The position numbers and the translations under genes were made by a program. From Neptuniibacter sp. UBA6509 (GTDB lineage: Bacteria > Pseudomonadota > Gammaproteobacteria > Pseudomonadales > Balneatricaceae): 39,431 nt of DNA. Shown one piece after another: positions 9,473 to 17,432 of this stretch (position 1 is the first letter of the stretch; the number at the start of each line of letters is the position of its first letter). The DNA is taken from positions 1-39,431 of the forward strand of contig DJLT01000110.1 in assembly GCA_002435145.1 (NCBI GenBank), written 5' to 3'. The notes under the pieces are model-generated. The model worked only from the letters and a program-made list of their open reading frames with translations, was not told where the DNA came from and searched no databases.

Positions 9473-10408
9473 ATGGTTATTCAAGATAAGCCACCACTAC
9501 ATGACCAGTTAGAGTTTTTTATAGAGCAAGCGGAACAAGCTCGCCCTATTCGTACTGCTGTTGCGCACCCTGTCGATAACAACAGCCTTATTGGCGCGGT
9601 TGAAGCCGCAGAGCATGGCCTTATTATTCCCACCTTAGTAGGTCCGGAAAATAAAATAAGGGCGGTAGCTGAAGAACAGAACCTTAATATCAGTGACTTT
9701 GAACTGATCAATACTGAACACAGCCATGCGGCTGCAGAATTGGCGTGTGAGCTTGTTAAAAAAGGCGATGCTGAAGCACTGATGAAAGGTCACCTTGGTA
9801 CTTCTGAACTGTTACGCGCGGTTGTTCACAAAACTAAAGGGATACGTACAGAGCGCCGCCTGAGTCATGTATTTGTATTCGATGTGCCTAATTACCATAA
9901 ACCTCTTATCATTACAGATGCGGCCATTAATATTGCGCCAGACTTGAACTGTAAAAGAGATATAACTCAGAATGCTATCGACTTCTGTCGAGCATTAGGA
10001 GTAGAAAGCCCGAAAGTTGCTATTCTTTCCGCAGTCGAAAAAGTAAAACCAAACATACTTAGTACGATTGATGCTGCAGCACTTTGCAAAATGGCTGATC
10101 GTGAACAGATTACTGGTGGTATCATTGATGGTCCATTAGCTTTCGATAATGCAATATCCCAGCAAGCAGCGATAGATAAACATATCGTCTCCGACGTTTC
10201 AGGGGATGCCGATATCTTGCTAGCGCCTGATTTAGAATCAGCCAATATGATTGCTAAACAGCTAATCTATTTAGCAAACGCAAAGTCTGCGGGCATAGCA
10301 TTAGGCGCCAAAGTACCTATTATTCTGACCAGCCGCGCAGATAAAACACTCGCTCGTTTGGCTTCCTGCGCCCTAGCCTCACACATGGTTCACCATAGAA
10401 ACAGATAA
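9473..10408 (+). CDS. pta: phosphate acetyltransferase, short PTA/PTB-family form
   Basis: A 311-residue enzyme of the phosphate acetyl/butyryltransferase family, converting acetyl-CoA and phosphate to acetyl-phosphate and CoA. It is the short, single-domain form and lacks the N-terminal DRTGG-type extension of long enterobacterial Pta. Family features include the MKGHLGTSELLRAV segment (about 103-116), the ITDAAINIAPDL segment (about 145-156) and the DGPLAFDNA segment (about 220-228). The ATG is preceded by GAGG at 5 bases. The stop is 2 bases before ackA, so the two genes form an operon for acetate formation or acetate/acetyl-phosphate use. Phosphate butyryltransferase is an alternative, but the ackA partner favours acetyl. 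Confidence 0.88.
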   Translation: MVIQDKPPLHDQLEFFIEQAEQARPIRTAVAHPVDNNSLIGAVEAAEHGLIIPTLVGPENKIRAVAEEQNLNISDFELINTEHSHAAAELACELVKKGDAEALMKGHLGTSELLRAVVHKTKGIRTERRLSHVFVFDVPNYHKPLIITDAAINIAPDLNCKRDITQNAIDFCRALGVESPKVAILSAVEKVKPNILSTIDAAALCKMADREQITGGIIDGPLAFDNAISQQAAIDKHIVSDVSGDADILLAPDLESANMIAKQLIYLANAKSAGIALGAKVPIILTSRADKTLARLASCALASHMVHHRNR

Positions 10409-10410
10409 TT

Positions 10411-11586
10411 ATGCATACGATTCTGACGGTTAATGGCGGCTCATCAAGCCTAAAATGTGCTCTTTTCGAACTAAAAAACGAGACATTCTCGCTCCTATAC
10501 AATTTTAAACTAGGCAACATTTTAAATGACGCCTCTTTTAAAGCTATCGATAAAACGGGAACGGTTGTTGAAAACAGCACACCTGACTTTAGTGAGATCC
10601 CTGCAGAAGGGAGGCACCAGGCATGCTTAAATGCGGTGCTGACATGGTTAGAACATACGCTGCCAAATAATACACTTAAGGCTATAGGCCATAGAGTCGT
10701 TCATGGCGGCAGTACATTTGACGAACCTCAGCTTATTGATGATCGATTAATCGAGCAACTCAGCGCCTTAATCCCTCTCGCGCCACTTCACCAGCCTTTT
10801 AACTTAAAGTTAATAGAAGCCTGTCGGGCGCTGGCACCAAAGCTCCCTCAAGTCGCTTGTTTTGATACGATGTTTCACTCTAATCAATCAGCTCTTGAAC
10901 AAAACTATGCGATCCCACGCAAGTACACTGAAGAAGGCGTGCATAGATATGGCTTCCATGGTCTTTCTTATGAATTTATACAGCGCCAGTTAGATCAACT
11001 TGAAGAAATGCCACTAAATACAGTAGTTTGCCATTTAGGCGCAGGCGCCAGTATGTGTGCGATCAAAGACGGGAAATCTATCGCCTCATCAATGGGATTT
11101 ACCGCTGTTGATGGGCTCCCAATGGGAAGCCGCTGTGGCAACCTTGATCCTGGCGTCTTACTCTACCTCCAGCGTCATTACCATATGACCACCGATGAAC
11201 TCGAAGCATTTATCTATAAGAAAAGCGGCTGGCTTGGAGTATCAGGAATCAGCAGTGACATGCTCCAACTCCATCAGTCAAATCAAGCTGAAGCGGAAGA
11301 AGCTATAGAGATGTTTTGCTACAGAGCCGCCTTAGAAATTGGCCGTTTATCTGCAGCGTTAGAAGGGTTAGAACAACTCGTATTCACGGGCGGTGTTGGT
11401 GAGAACGATGCGGATGTAAGACAAAGAATACTACGACGCTGCCATTGGTTAGGACTGACTTACTCCGAAGAGGCTAATCAATCTTCAGAATGCTTAATTA
11501 GCACCCCAGACTCAAACGTAAAAGTACGCGTTATTCCAACCAATGAAGAAGCAATGATAGCTACACATGCTCTAGAGTTAACCTAG
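10411..11586 (+). CDS. ackA: acetate kinase
   Basis: A 391-residue ASKHA-superfamily kinase that interconverts acetyl-phosphate plus ADP and acetate plus ATP. Recognisable motifs are VNGGSSSLKCA near the N-terminus (phosphate 1 loop), GHRVVHGG (about 91-98), FDTMFHS (about 151-157), HRYGFHGLSY, CHLGAGAS (phosphate 2 loop) and FTGGVGEN near residue 330 (adenosine site). Length is close to the usual 400. It sits 2 bases behind pta in a two-gene operon and is followed by a strong hairpin. Assignment is secure. Confidence 0.95.
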   Translation: MHTILTVNGGSSSLKCALFELKNETFSLLYNFKLGNILNDASFKAIDKTGTVVENSTPDFSEIPAEGRHQACLNAVLTWLEHTLPNNTLKAIGHRVVHGGSTFDEPQLIDDRLIEQLSALIPLAPLHQPFNLKLIEACRALAPKLPQVACFDTMFHSNQSALEQNYAIPRKYTEEGVHRYGFHGLSYEFIQRQLDQLEEMPLNTVVCHLGAGASMCAIKDGKSIASSMGFTAVDGLPMGSRCGNLDPGVLLYLQRHYHMTTDELEAFIYKKSGWLGVSGISSDMLQLHQSNQAEAEEAIEMFCYRAALEIGRLSAALEGLEQLVFTGGVGENDADVRQRILRRCHWLGLTYSEEANQSSECLISTPDSNVKVRVIPTNEEAMIATHALELT

Positions 11587-11613
11587 TTTTCTTAAAATAG
11601 CATTTGAAACCCG

Positions 11614-11650
11614 TCCCTTGAACGATATAAAACAATAATCGTTCAAGGGA
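11614..11650. terminator. strong bidirectional terminator between ackA and the GST gene
   Basis: A perfect 13-bp stem (TCCCTTGAACGAT at 11614-11626 with ATCGTTCAAGGGA at 11638-11650) encloses an 11-base A-rich loop. TGGTTTT follows on the plus strand. It separates convergent genes and should end both transcripts. Confidence 0.75.
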
Positions 11651-11671
11651 TGGTTTTAAGAATCTAGATCA

Positions 11672-12283
11672 TTAAGCACATAAGGCTTTATAACGTTTCG
11701 TTCCTTCTCTTTCAGCAATGCGATTTCGCCATTGATTAATATTTGTATAAGCAGATAAATCAAACTTAATATCATCACTAATACCGACAACGAACGCGAC
11801 ATTAAGGTCAGCTAATGTAAACCTGTCTCCCACAAGGTACTGTTTACCTTCTAAGCTTTTTTCTAATGTGCCCAAGATAGCAGGTAGTTTTTCTAGTGAC
11901 TGAGCAATTACGGCCTCTTCACGCTTAGGCTCTGGAACAAACACCAACTGAATAAAGACTTTAATCAGAGGGTCCTGTAGGTCAGCGACAGACCAGATAC
12001 TCCACTGACTAATCAAGCCACGCTCTTTAGCCGTTAATCCCAGTAACTCAGGCTTATATGCATCAGCAATATAGTTGTTAATTGCTACAGATTCCCAGAT
12101 GGTGAATTCACCATCTAACAACGCAGGCACTTTTCCATTTGGGTTTACCTGAAGGAAGGCTTCTGACTTATGCTCCTTCGCTCGAAAATCAATAGACTTA
12201 GTTTCATAAGCAACACCTGCCTCTTCTAAGCACCAAAAGCAACGACCTGCACTAGACTTGGGACTTCCGTATATTGTTAACAT
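11672..12283 (-). CDS. glutathione S-transferase family protein
   Basis: A 203-residue protein with the two-domain GST fold. The N-terminal thioredoxin-like domain (about 1-75) begins LTIYGSPKSSAGRC. It carries the cis-proline VPALL motif after NPNGK and the glutathione-contacting ES pair in IWESVAINNYI. The all-helical C-terminal domain includes the FTLADLNVA N-capping motif. The Ser-rich segment after YGSP could supply the catalytic Ser or Cys; the substrate is unknown. The start is ATG 12283, preceded by AGGA at 6 bases, rather than the TTG three bases further out. It is monocistronic, convergent with ackA and divergent from the YCII gene. Confidence 0.88.
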   Translation of the reverse strand: MLTIYGSPKSSAGRCFWCLEEAGVAYETKSIDFRAKEHKSEAFLQVNPNGKVPALLDGEFTIWESVAINNYIADAYKPELLGLTAKERGLISQWSIWSVADLQDPLIKVFIQLVFVPEPKREEAVIAQSLEKLPAILGTLEKSLEGKQYLVGDRFTLADLNVAFVVGISDDIKFDLSAYTNINQWRNRIAEREGTKRYKALCA

Positions 12284-12514
12284 CAATTTTCCTATAAATA
12301 ATTAATAAGCCCAACTTTAATAAGCCAAGCTACTGGCTCAATTAAAAAAAGCGTCCCTGCATCATAGCAACAGCCACTTTAATAACCAAAGCAGAATCTA
12401 GTCAAAACTCTTTAGCTATTAAAAAAAAGGGAAATTGCCAAAATTAGAAATACCCGCCACAATCAATAACGCTGTAACTCAATGGAATTAACAAAAAACA
12501 AAAGGAGAAAGATC

Positions 12515-12838
12515 ATGCCTCAATTTATACTGACCTACTTAGGCGGAAATCAACCCGCAACCCCTGAAGAAGGCAAACAACATTTTGCTAAATATATGGC
12601 ATGGTTAAGTGAGCTGGGTGATGCAGCAATTAGCCCTGCAAATCCACTCAAAAGTAGTTGTGTTGTTGGTCCTGACGGAACTGTCAGCGATGGAGGTAAA
12701 ACAAATATGTCAGGTTTCACACTGATTCAGGCTGAATCAATGGAGGCGGCGCTAAAAATCGCGCAGGCCTGTCCTTTCTTAGATATAGAAGGAAGCTTAG
12801 AGGTATCCGAAATTGTACAGATGCCTCCTCATCAATAG
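12515..12838 (+). CDS. YCII-related domain protein
   Basis: A 107-residue protein with a ferredoxin-like alpha/beta fold of the YCII/DGPF type. Visible features are an N-terminal beta strand (MPQFILTYLGG), a central GPDGTVSDGGKT loop and a later EAALKIAQACPFL helix typical of the DGPF subgroup. Members are small dimers; some are enzymes related to muconolactone isomerase or dehydrochlorinases, but most are uncharacterised. The start is ATG 12515 because AGGAGA lies 6 bases upstream; an earlier in-frame ATG at 12482 would add a charged 11-residue leader. It is divergent from the GST gene and convergent with the helicase gene. Confidence 0.8.
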   Translation: MPQFILTYLGGNQPATPEEGKQHFAKYMAWLSELGDAAISPANPLKSSCVVGPDGTVSDGGKTNMSGFTLIQAESMEAALKIAQACPFLDIEGSLEVSEIVQMPPHQ

Positions 12839-12862
12839 TTCTAAATTCTAGCAGTTAGAACT
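12837..12862. terminator. hairpin between YCII and DEAD-box helicase genes
   Basis: AGTTCTAA at 12837-12844 pairs perfectly with TTAGAACT at 12855-12862 over a 10-base loop, starting inside the YCII stop codon. There is no strong T-run, but the position between convergent genes supports a terminator role. Confidence 0.4.
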
Positions 12863-12884
12863 CTTCAAAAAGAGAAAATGGCAC

Positions 12885-14132
12885 TTATTTTTTAGCGCTG
12901 CCCTTCTTCCCTTTAGCCTTAGGCCCTTTTTTTCCTGAAGCAGACTTTTTACGCTTTTTAACTCCTGCAGCTTTACCCGATGCTTTCAGTTTCTTCGGAC
13001 CTTTATAATCACCGACAAGCCCTTCGATCAACTTACGACGAAAACGAGTTTTGATATATCGCTCTACAGAGGACATTAAATTCCACTCGGTCGCATCAAC
13101 CAATGAAATTGCGCGCCCCTCTTCCCCTGCCCTTCCTGTACGTCCCACACGATGCAGATAAACATCACCTTTGCGTGGCATCTCAAAATTGATAACCAGA
13201 TCGACGCCTTCAACATCAAGCCCACGCGAAGCCAAATCGGTCGTCACTAATACTGTCGTTGTGCCTTTTCGAAAACCATCAATCGTGGCAAAACGTCCTT
13301 TCTGCTGAACATCACCATGCAACAACGCTGCTTTTAGCTTATGGTAACGCAGATAACCATCTAAGCGTCTTGCTTGGGTTTTACTGTTACTAAAAACAAT
13401 CGCTTTATTATACGTTTCATTTTGCAGTAACCAGCACAGCTGCTTATCTTTATGAGAAACATCATCTGAGAGCGTTAAATACTGCGTAATAGTTTCAGCA
13501 GCTTCACGTTTTTGCCCTATTTGAACCCACTCAGCATGATCTAAAATTTCACCCGCCATCGAACGAATAGCAGAAGGTAAAGTAGCGGAGACCAAAAGCG
13601 TTTGGCGCGCTTCAGGGCATAACAAAACTATTTGATTCAGACTATCCTTAAACCCTGTTTCAAGCATTCGGTCCGCTTCATCTAGAACTAAAAAGTCCAA
13701 ACTATCCAACTCAATAGACTGGTTTTCTAAATGAGGTAACAAACGCCCTGGCGTTGCTATAACAACATCAGCCGAAGCAAGTTTTCGTTCTTGAACTTTA
13801 AAATCCTGTCCACCCACCAATGAGACCGCTTTCAGATCTAATCCATCTGCCAGTTTTTCAAACTGCTGAGCAATCTGCTCTGCTAACTCTCGTACAGGAA
13901 CTAAGACTAACGCGCGAGGTTGCTTCTTAGGTGAACTTTCCCCAACTAAACTTTGAATCATGGGGATAAGGTAAGCCGCCGTTTTACCGCTACCTGTCGG
14001 AGCACTGACCAACAGATCCTGACCTTCTAATAACAAAGGTACTGCTTGCTGCTGTACCTCAGTCGCTTCACTATAACCCGCAGATTTAAGATTACTTTCA
14101 AGATCAGGATTCAGTGCAATATCGGGAAACAT
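12885..14132 (-). CDS. DEAD-box ATP-dependent RNA helicase, SrmB-like, with lysine-rich tail
   Basis: A 415-residue superfamily 2 helicase. In order: a Q-motif region (GYSEATEVQQQAVP), motif I APTGSGKT, motif Ia PVRELA, GG and TPGR motifs, motif II DEAD, motif III SAT, then ATTDLASRGLD-type motif V and HRVGRTGRAG (motif VI) in the second RecA-like domain. The last 40 or so residues are almost all Lys, Gly, Ser and Ala, a basic tail typical of RNA- or ribosome-binding helicases. HKDKQLCWLL and MPRKGDVYLHRVGRTGRAG resemble SrmB, a 50S assembly helicase, but RhlE-type assignment cannot be excluded. The start is ATG 14132 with GAGAG at 5 bases. The leader contains a terminator-like hairpin. Confidence 0.88.
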   Translation of the reverse strand: MFPDIALNPDLESNLKSAGYSEATEVQQQAVPLLLEGQDLLVSAPTGSGKTAAYLIPMIQSLVGESSPKKQPRALVLVPVRELAEQIAQQFEKLADGLDLKAVSLVGGQDFKVQERKLASADVVIATPGRLLPHLENQSIELDSLDFLVLDEADRMLETGFKDSLNQIVLLCPEARQTLLVSATLPSAIRSMAGEILDHAEWVQIGQKREAAETITQYLTLSDDVSHKDKQLCWLLQNETYNKAIVFSNSKTQARRLDGYLRYHKLKAALLHGDVQQKGRFATIDGFRKGTTTVLVTTDLASRGLDVEGVDLVINFEMPRKGDVYLHRVGRTGRAGEEGRAISLVDATEWNLMSSVERYIKTRFRRKLIEGLVGDYKGPKKLKASGKAAGVKKRKKSASGKKGPKAKGKKGSAKK

Positions 14133-14146
14133 AAGCGCTCTCAGTA

Positions 14147-14188
14147 AAAACAAAAGCGATGAAACCAGATTAAACCAATTTCATCGCT
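14147..14188 (-). promoter_or_regulatory. terminator-like hairpin in the helicase 5' leader (attenuator candidate)
   Basis: On the minus strand AGCGATGAAA (14188-14179) pairs perfectly over 10 bp with TTTCATCGCT (14164-14155) and is followed at once by TTTGTTTTT. This is the form of a Rho-independent terminator. It ends only about 15 bases before the helicase start codon and just before its ribosome binding site. No gene lies between it and the next upstream gene, so it may act in the helicase leader as an attenuator or mRNA-structure control. Confidence 0.5.
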
Positions 14189-14193
14189 CTATG

Positions 14194-14235
14194 ATACTAT
14201 TTAAGTAGGCATCAACGAACGCGCATACTATTTAA
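14194..14235. repeat. direct repeat ATACTATTTAA upstream of helicase
   Basis: The 11-base sequence ATACTATTTAA occurs at 14194-14204 and 14225-14235, 31 bases apart (about three helical turns on one DNA face). It lies upstream of the leader hairpin, where the helicase promoter should be. It could be paired regulator sites or -10-like elements. Confidence 0.35.
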
Positions 14236-14414
14236 AAGCGACACACATTGATAGTACTAATCATATTGAAATAAATTTACATATTAAATAGCAAAGAAGT
14301 CATACTGAATAATACCGTTGAGCACATCAACTATTATATATAAAAACCCACCTATCACTGATTAAGTATAAGCACGATAAAAACTTAGTCTACGATGAAC
14401 AACGGTACGAGACT

Positions 14415-15509
14415 TCATACGTAAATCATATCACCCATAACCATTGTACCTTTACCCTTTTCCTTTGCTAGATACATGAATTTATCAGCCTTAATTGAAA
14501 GATCATCAACAGTTAGTGCATGATCGGGATATATCGCCACACCAATACTGGCAGATACTTGAACTTGATCATTAGAAATACATACCGGGGAGCAAGCTGC
14601 CTTTAAAAGTTTTCGAGACACTTCAATAGCCCCATCAGAAGTAATATTTTGTAGTATCGCTACAAACTCATCGCCACCTATTCTAGCTATCGTGTCTTCA
14701 TTTCTTATAGTACCTTGAAATTTCCAAGACAGCTCTTTCAATAATTGATCACCTGCACGATGACCATAGTTATCATTAACACACTTAAAACCATCTAAGT
14801 CTAGAAACAAAAGGGAAAATTTATTTTTATCTCTTTTGTGCTTTTTTAAGACTTGATTAAGACGATCCTCAAATAAAAAGCGATTCGGTAGCCCCGTAAG
14901 TTGATCGTAGTAAGCTAACCTCCTAACTTCCTTTTCACTTTTTTCTGCTTTTTGCTTTAGCGATAAATTTTCAATTAAAGTAGCCCCCATAGTTTTACTG
15001 CTAAAAGTAATAAACCCAAGAAAAAGGACCAACATCAAGGCCATACCAATAGACTCTTCAGAGCCAATAATAAAGTTAGCGACTATATTTGGAACAAGCA
15101 CCGGTAAAGTAAAAAGCAAAAAAGAATATTTGTCTGCTGATAACGACGACGAAGCGCCAGCTGCCAATCCTCCGAGAGTAAATGAAATATAAATCCTCGT
15201 TACGGTATCAACATCAAGAAAAAAGAAAAAACCACACCACCCCCATATCAACCCTGACAACAAACAGCCGACTCTAAAACTAATCATAGCAACGTGCTGA
15301 TTAAAGTCCTTCAGCATGCGTTTTGATAAAGTAAACCTTATAACATATACAAATACCAACAAACCAAGCCACAGGTATAGGCTAATATCCGAAAGCTGCT
15401 TGATAAGCTGTATAGATAGAATAAATGATAATGTTAGACTAATGAGTCCTGTAATCATGATGTTTTTTGCAAAAACCCCAATCACAGCCTTCCTAACATA
15501 CAAATCCAT
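14415..15509 (-). CDS. membrane diguanylate cyclase (GGDEF)
   Basis: A 364-residue protein. Residues 1-180 are very hydrophobic with about six transmembrane helices, resembling a MASE-type integral membrane sensor, followed by a short coiled coil. The GGDEF domain spans about 195-360 with an intact IGGDEF active site (278-282). An RxxD inhibitory site (RNED) sits exactly five residues before it, so an active cyclase with product inhibition is expected. The start is ATG 15509, with GAGG 6 bases upstream; a TTG 12 bases further out is less likely. It lies 92 bases downstream of a secreted solute-binding protein gene on the same strand, which may deliver its ligand signal. Confidence 0.92.
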   Translation of the reverse strand: MDLYVRKAVIGVFAKNIMITGLISLTLSFILSIQLIKQLSDISLYLWLGLLVFVYVIRFTLSKRMLKDFNQHVAMISFRVGCLLSGLIWGWCGFFFFLDVDTVTRIYISFTLGGLAAGASSSLSADKYSFLLFTLPVLVPNIVANFIIGSEESIGMALMLVLFLGFITFSSKTMGATLIENLSLKQKAEKSEKEVRRLAYYDQLTGLPNRFLFEDRLNQVLKKHKRDKNKFSLLFLDLDGFKCVNDNYGHRAGDQLLKELSWKFQGTIRNEDTIARIGGDEFVAILQNITSDGAIEVSRKLLKAACSPVCISNDQVQVSASIGVAIYPDHALTVDDLSIKADKFMYLAKEKGKGTMVMGDMIYV

Positions 15510-15601
15510 AATTGCCCTCAAGCCTTGGATAAATTTACGTCTTTCTATTCATATTGTAGCGTTAGAGTACGATTTAATGAGTAAAAAGAATGAGGCTTAT
15601 A

Positions 15602-16480
15602 TCACTTAAGCTCTTTTAGTGGTGGATAAAGATACTTCTGGAAATGAGATTCCAAACCATTTAACAATGGATTTTCAATTCTATAAATTCGCCGCTCTTT
15701 CAAATTCGAAAATTTAAAGTTCTCTCCATAATATTTTTCCCATAAAGAAACTAGGCTTCCATCACTATAAGCTCTTTCCAAGCCTTTAGTCACTCTTTTA
15801 GCCGCCTCGACGTTTCGAATATTAGTATAGAAAAAGCGTGGTAGTGGATACACTATTGCCATGCTTGTGTCATAATTCAAATTTTCAATTGATGTTCTAA
15901 TACGGTACTCATCATATATCTCATTTGCACCACGGCAGAATAGATCAGCTCTATTTGCTGCAATCATCCGAAACAAATTCTCGTACCCTGAAGCAGTTTC
16001 CACTTTAAATCCATTAAATCTAAGTATTTCAACATCACTCCACCCACTTCCCTGGACATGACTCAATGACTTTAATTGATCAAGGTTTTCTACACTCTTC
16101 AATAATTCTTTACCCAAAGGGGATACAAAACAAACTCGAAACCCAACGACACCCAAATCCACAGGAAAGTGCGCATATTTTAGCATCGAGTCATAACTTT
16201 TTTCATAACTCAGCTTAATAAATAAATTTTGAAAAGTATTTTTCCTTGCATACTCTATGGCTCGAGGAATGTTCACAGAAGGGATCGCTTTCAGCTCGTA
16301 CTCTCCATACTGAGCTTTTGTTTTATCTAAAGCTAATTTTAGCGCAGCGAAATCATACTCATACCGAACATCATTATTACTTTCACCTATGCGGTAATGA
16401 AAGATAGTTGCTTCGGCATTAACCCTTCCAGTAAAAAAAACAAATAAAATTAGAAGAAAAACACAGTTAAGGGCGCTCAT
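15602..16480 (-). CDS. secreted solute-binding protein family 3-like, no transporter genes nearby
   Basis: A 292-residue protein with a clear Sec signal peptide: a hydrophobic core from about residues 6-16 and likely cleavage after GRVNA. The mature part resembles the bilobal solute-binding fold of family 3: a FHYRIGESNNDVRYEYDF-type start, an internal GVVGFRVCFVSPLGK hinge region, and a C-terminal lobe with WEKYYG. Sequence similarity to amino-acid binding proteins looks weak. No ABC permease or ATPase gene is present, and the next gene on the same strand encodes a membrane diguanylate cyclase. A sensory role is therefore plausible. ATG 16480 was chosen because it begins a good signal peptide; the upstream TTG at 16501 is possible and the ribosome binding site is weak. 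Confidence 0.7.
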   Translation of the reverse strand: MSALNCVFLLILFVFFTGRVNAEATIFHYRIGESNNDVRYEYDFAALKLALDKTKAQYGEYELKAIPSVNIPRAIEYARKNTFQNLFIKLSYEKSYDSMLKYAHFPVDLGVVGFRVCFVSPLGKELLKSVENLDQLKSLSHVQGSGWSDVEILRFNGFKVETASGYENLFRMIAANRADLFCRGANEIYDEYRIRTSIENLNYDTSMAIVYPLPRFFYTNIRNVEAAKRVTKGLERAYSDGSLVSLWEKYYGENFKFSNLKERRIYRIENPLLNGLESHFQKYLYPPLKELK

Positions 16481-16692
16481 TATATGATGGCTCAAATTCA
16501 ATTAGTCACTATACATAATAGACTAAAAAGCCTTCAGATCATTAAAAGCGTACCTAACTTTCCACATGTATAGAAGCTACATTGTTTTAATAAAGTGCTA
16601 TCAGTAAAGAAGAAACGATGATATTGAATTGAACCAATATTATTGCAATAACAGTAAGAAAAACCCATATTAAGGTTCTATATACAGCTCAA

Positions 16693-17430
16693 TCACCCGC
16701 GCTGTCTTACGGCCTCAAACAAACAAACCCCAGTCGCAACAGATACGTTAAGGCTACTAACCTCCCCTGCCATGGGTATTTTTACCAACTGATCGCAGTG
16801 TTCACGGGTCAAGCGACGCATCCCTTGCCCTTCCGCTCCCATAATCAGCGCCATAGGCCCTGTTAGGTTAGCATTATAGACATCTAAGTCAGTTTCACCC
16901 GCTGTTCCGGTAGTCCAGATACCACGCTTTTGTAAACTCTTTAAAGTACGCGCTAAGTTAGTCACTAACACGTAAGGTATTGCTTCAGCTGCACCACACG
17001 CGACTTTAGATGCTGTTGCATTAAGTGGTGCAGACTTATCTTTAGGCGCGATCACCGCGTGTACACCCGCTGCATCCGCTGTACGTAAACACGCTCCAAG
17101 GTTGTGCGGGTCCGTTACGCCGTCTAACACTAACAAGAAAGGCGGCTCATCTAGATTATCCAGTAATTCTTCTAGATACTTATCAGTACGCGTAGGGATA
17201 GGCTTACAAAAGGCAACAACACCTTGGTGAACACCACCCTCTACTAGCTCTTCAAGTTCACGTTTGTTTACTTGTTCAACCTGAATCTTATGGCTCATCG
17301 CCGTTTCAAACAGGCTATGCATACGCTCGTCTTTACGACCTTTTAAGATCAAAATCCGCTGTATACGTTTTGGATCACGCTTTAAAACAGTATTGATCGC
17401 ATGGATACCAAATAGATGTTCATACTGCAT
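16693..17430 (-). CDS. rlmB: 23S rRNA (guanosine-2251-2'-O)-methyltransferase RlmB
   Basis: A 245-residue SPOUT-class rRNA methyltransferase. The N-terminal substrate-binding domain (about 1-75) begins QYEHLFGIHAI. The catalytic domain carries the three SPOUT motifs: DGVTDPHNLGACLRTADAAG (motif 1), LIMGAEGQGM (motif 2) and IPMAGEVSSLNVSVA (motif 3), which form the trefoil knot that binds S-adenosylmethionine. The start is ATG 17430, two bases after the hemH stop, so the gene is read from the hemH transcript. In many gammaproteobacteria rlmB instead follows rnr; the hemH pairing is less common. Confidence 0.93.
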   Translation of the reverse strand: MQYEHLFGIHAINTVLKRDPKRIQRILILKGRKDERMHSLFETAMSHKIQVEQVNKRELEELVEGGVHQGVVAFCKPIPTRTDKYLEELLDNLDEPPFLLVLDGVTDPHNLGACLRTADAAGVHAVIAPKDKSAPLNATASKVACGAAEAIPYVLVTNLARTLKSLQKRGIWTTGTAGETDLDVYNANLTGPMALIMGAEGQGMRRLTREHCDQLVKIPMAGEVSSLNVSVATGVCLFEAVRQRG

Positions 17431-17432
17431 GT

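Noticed and set aside
9967-10245. 92-codon frame antisense to pta
   Set aside because: Shadow of a strongly conserved enzyme gene; Ser/Ala-rich translation without features.
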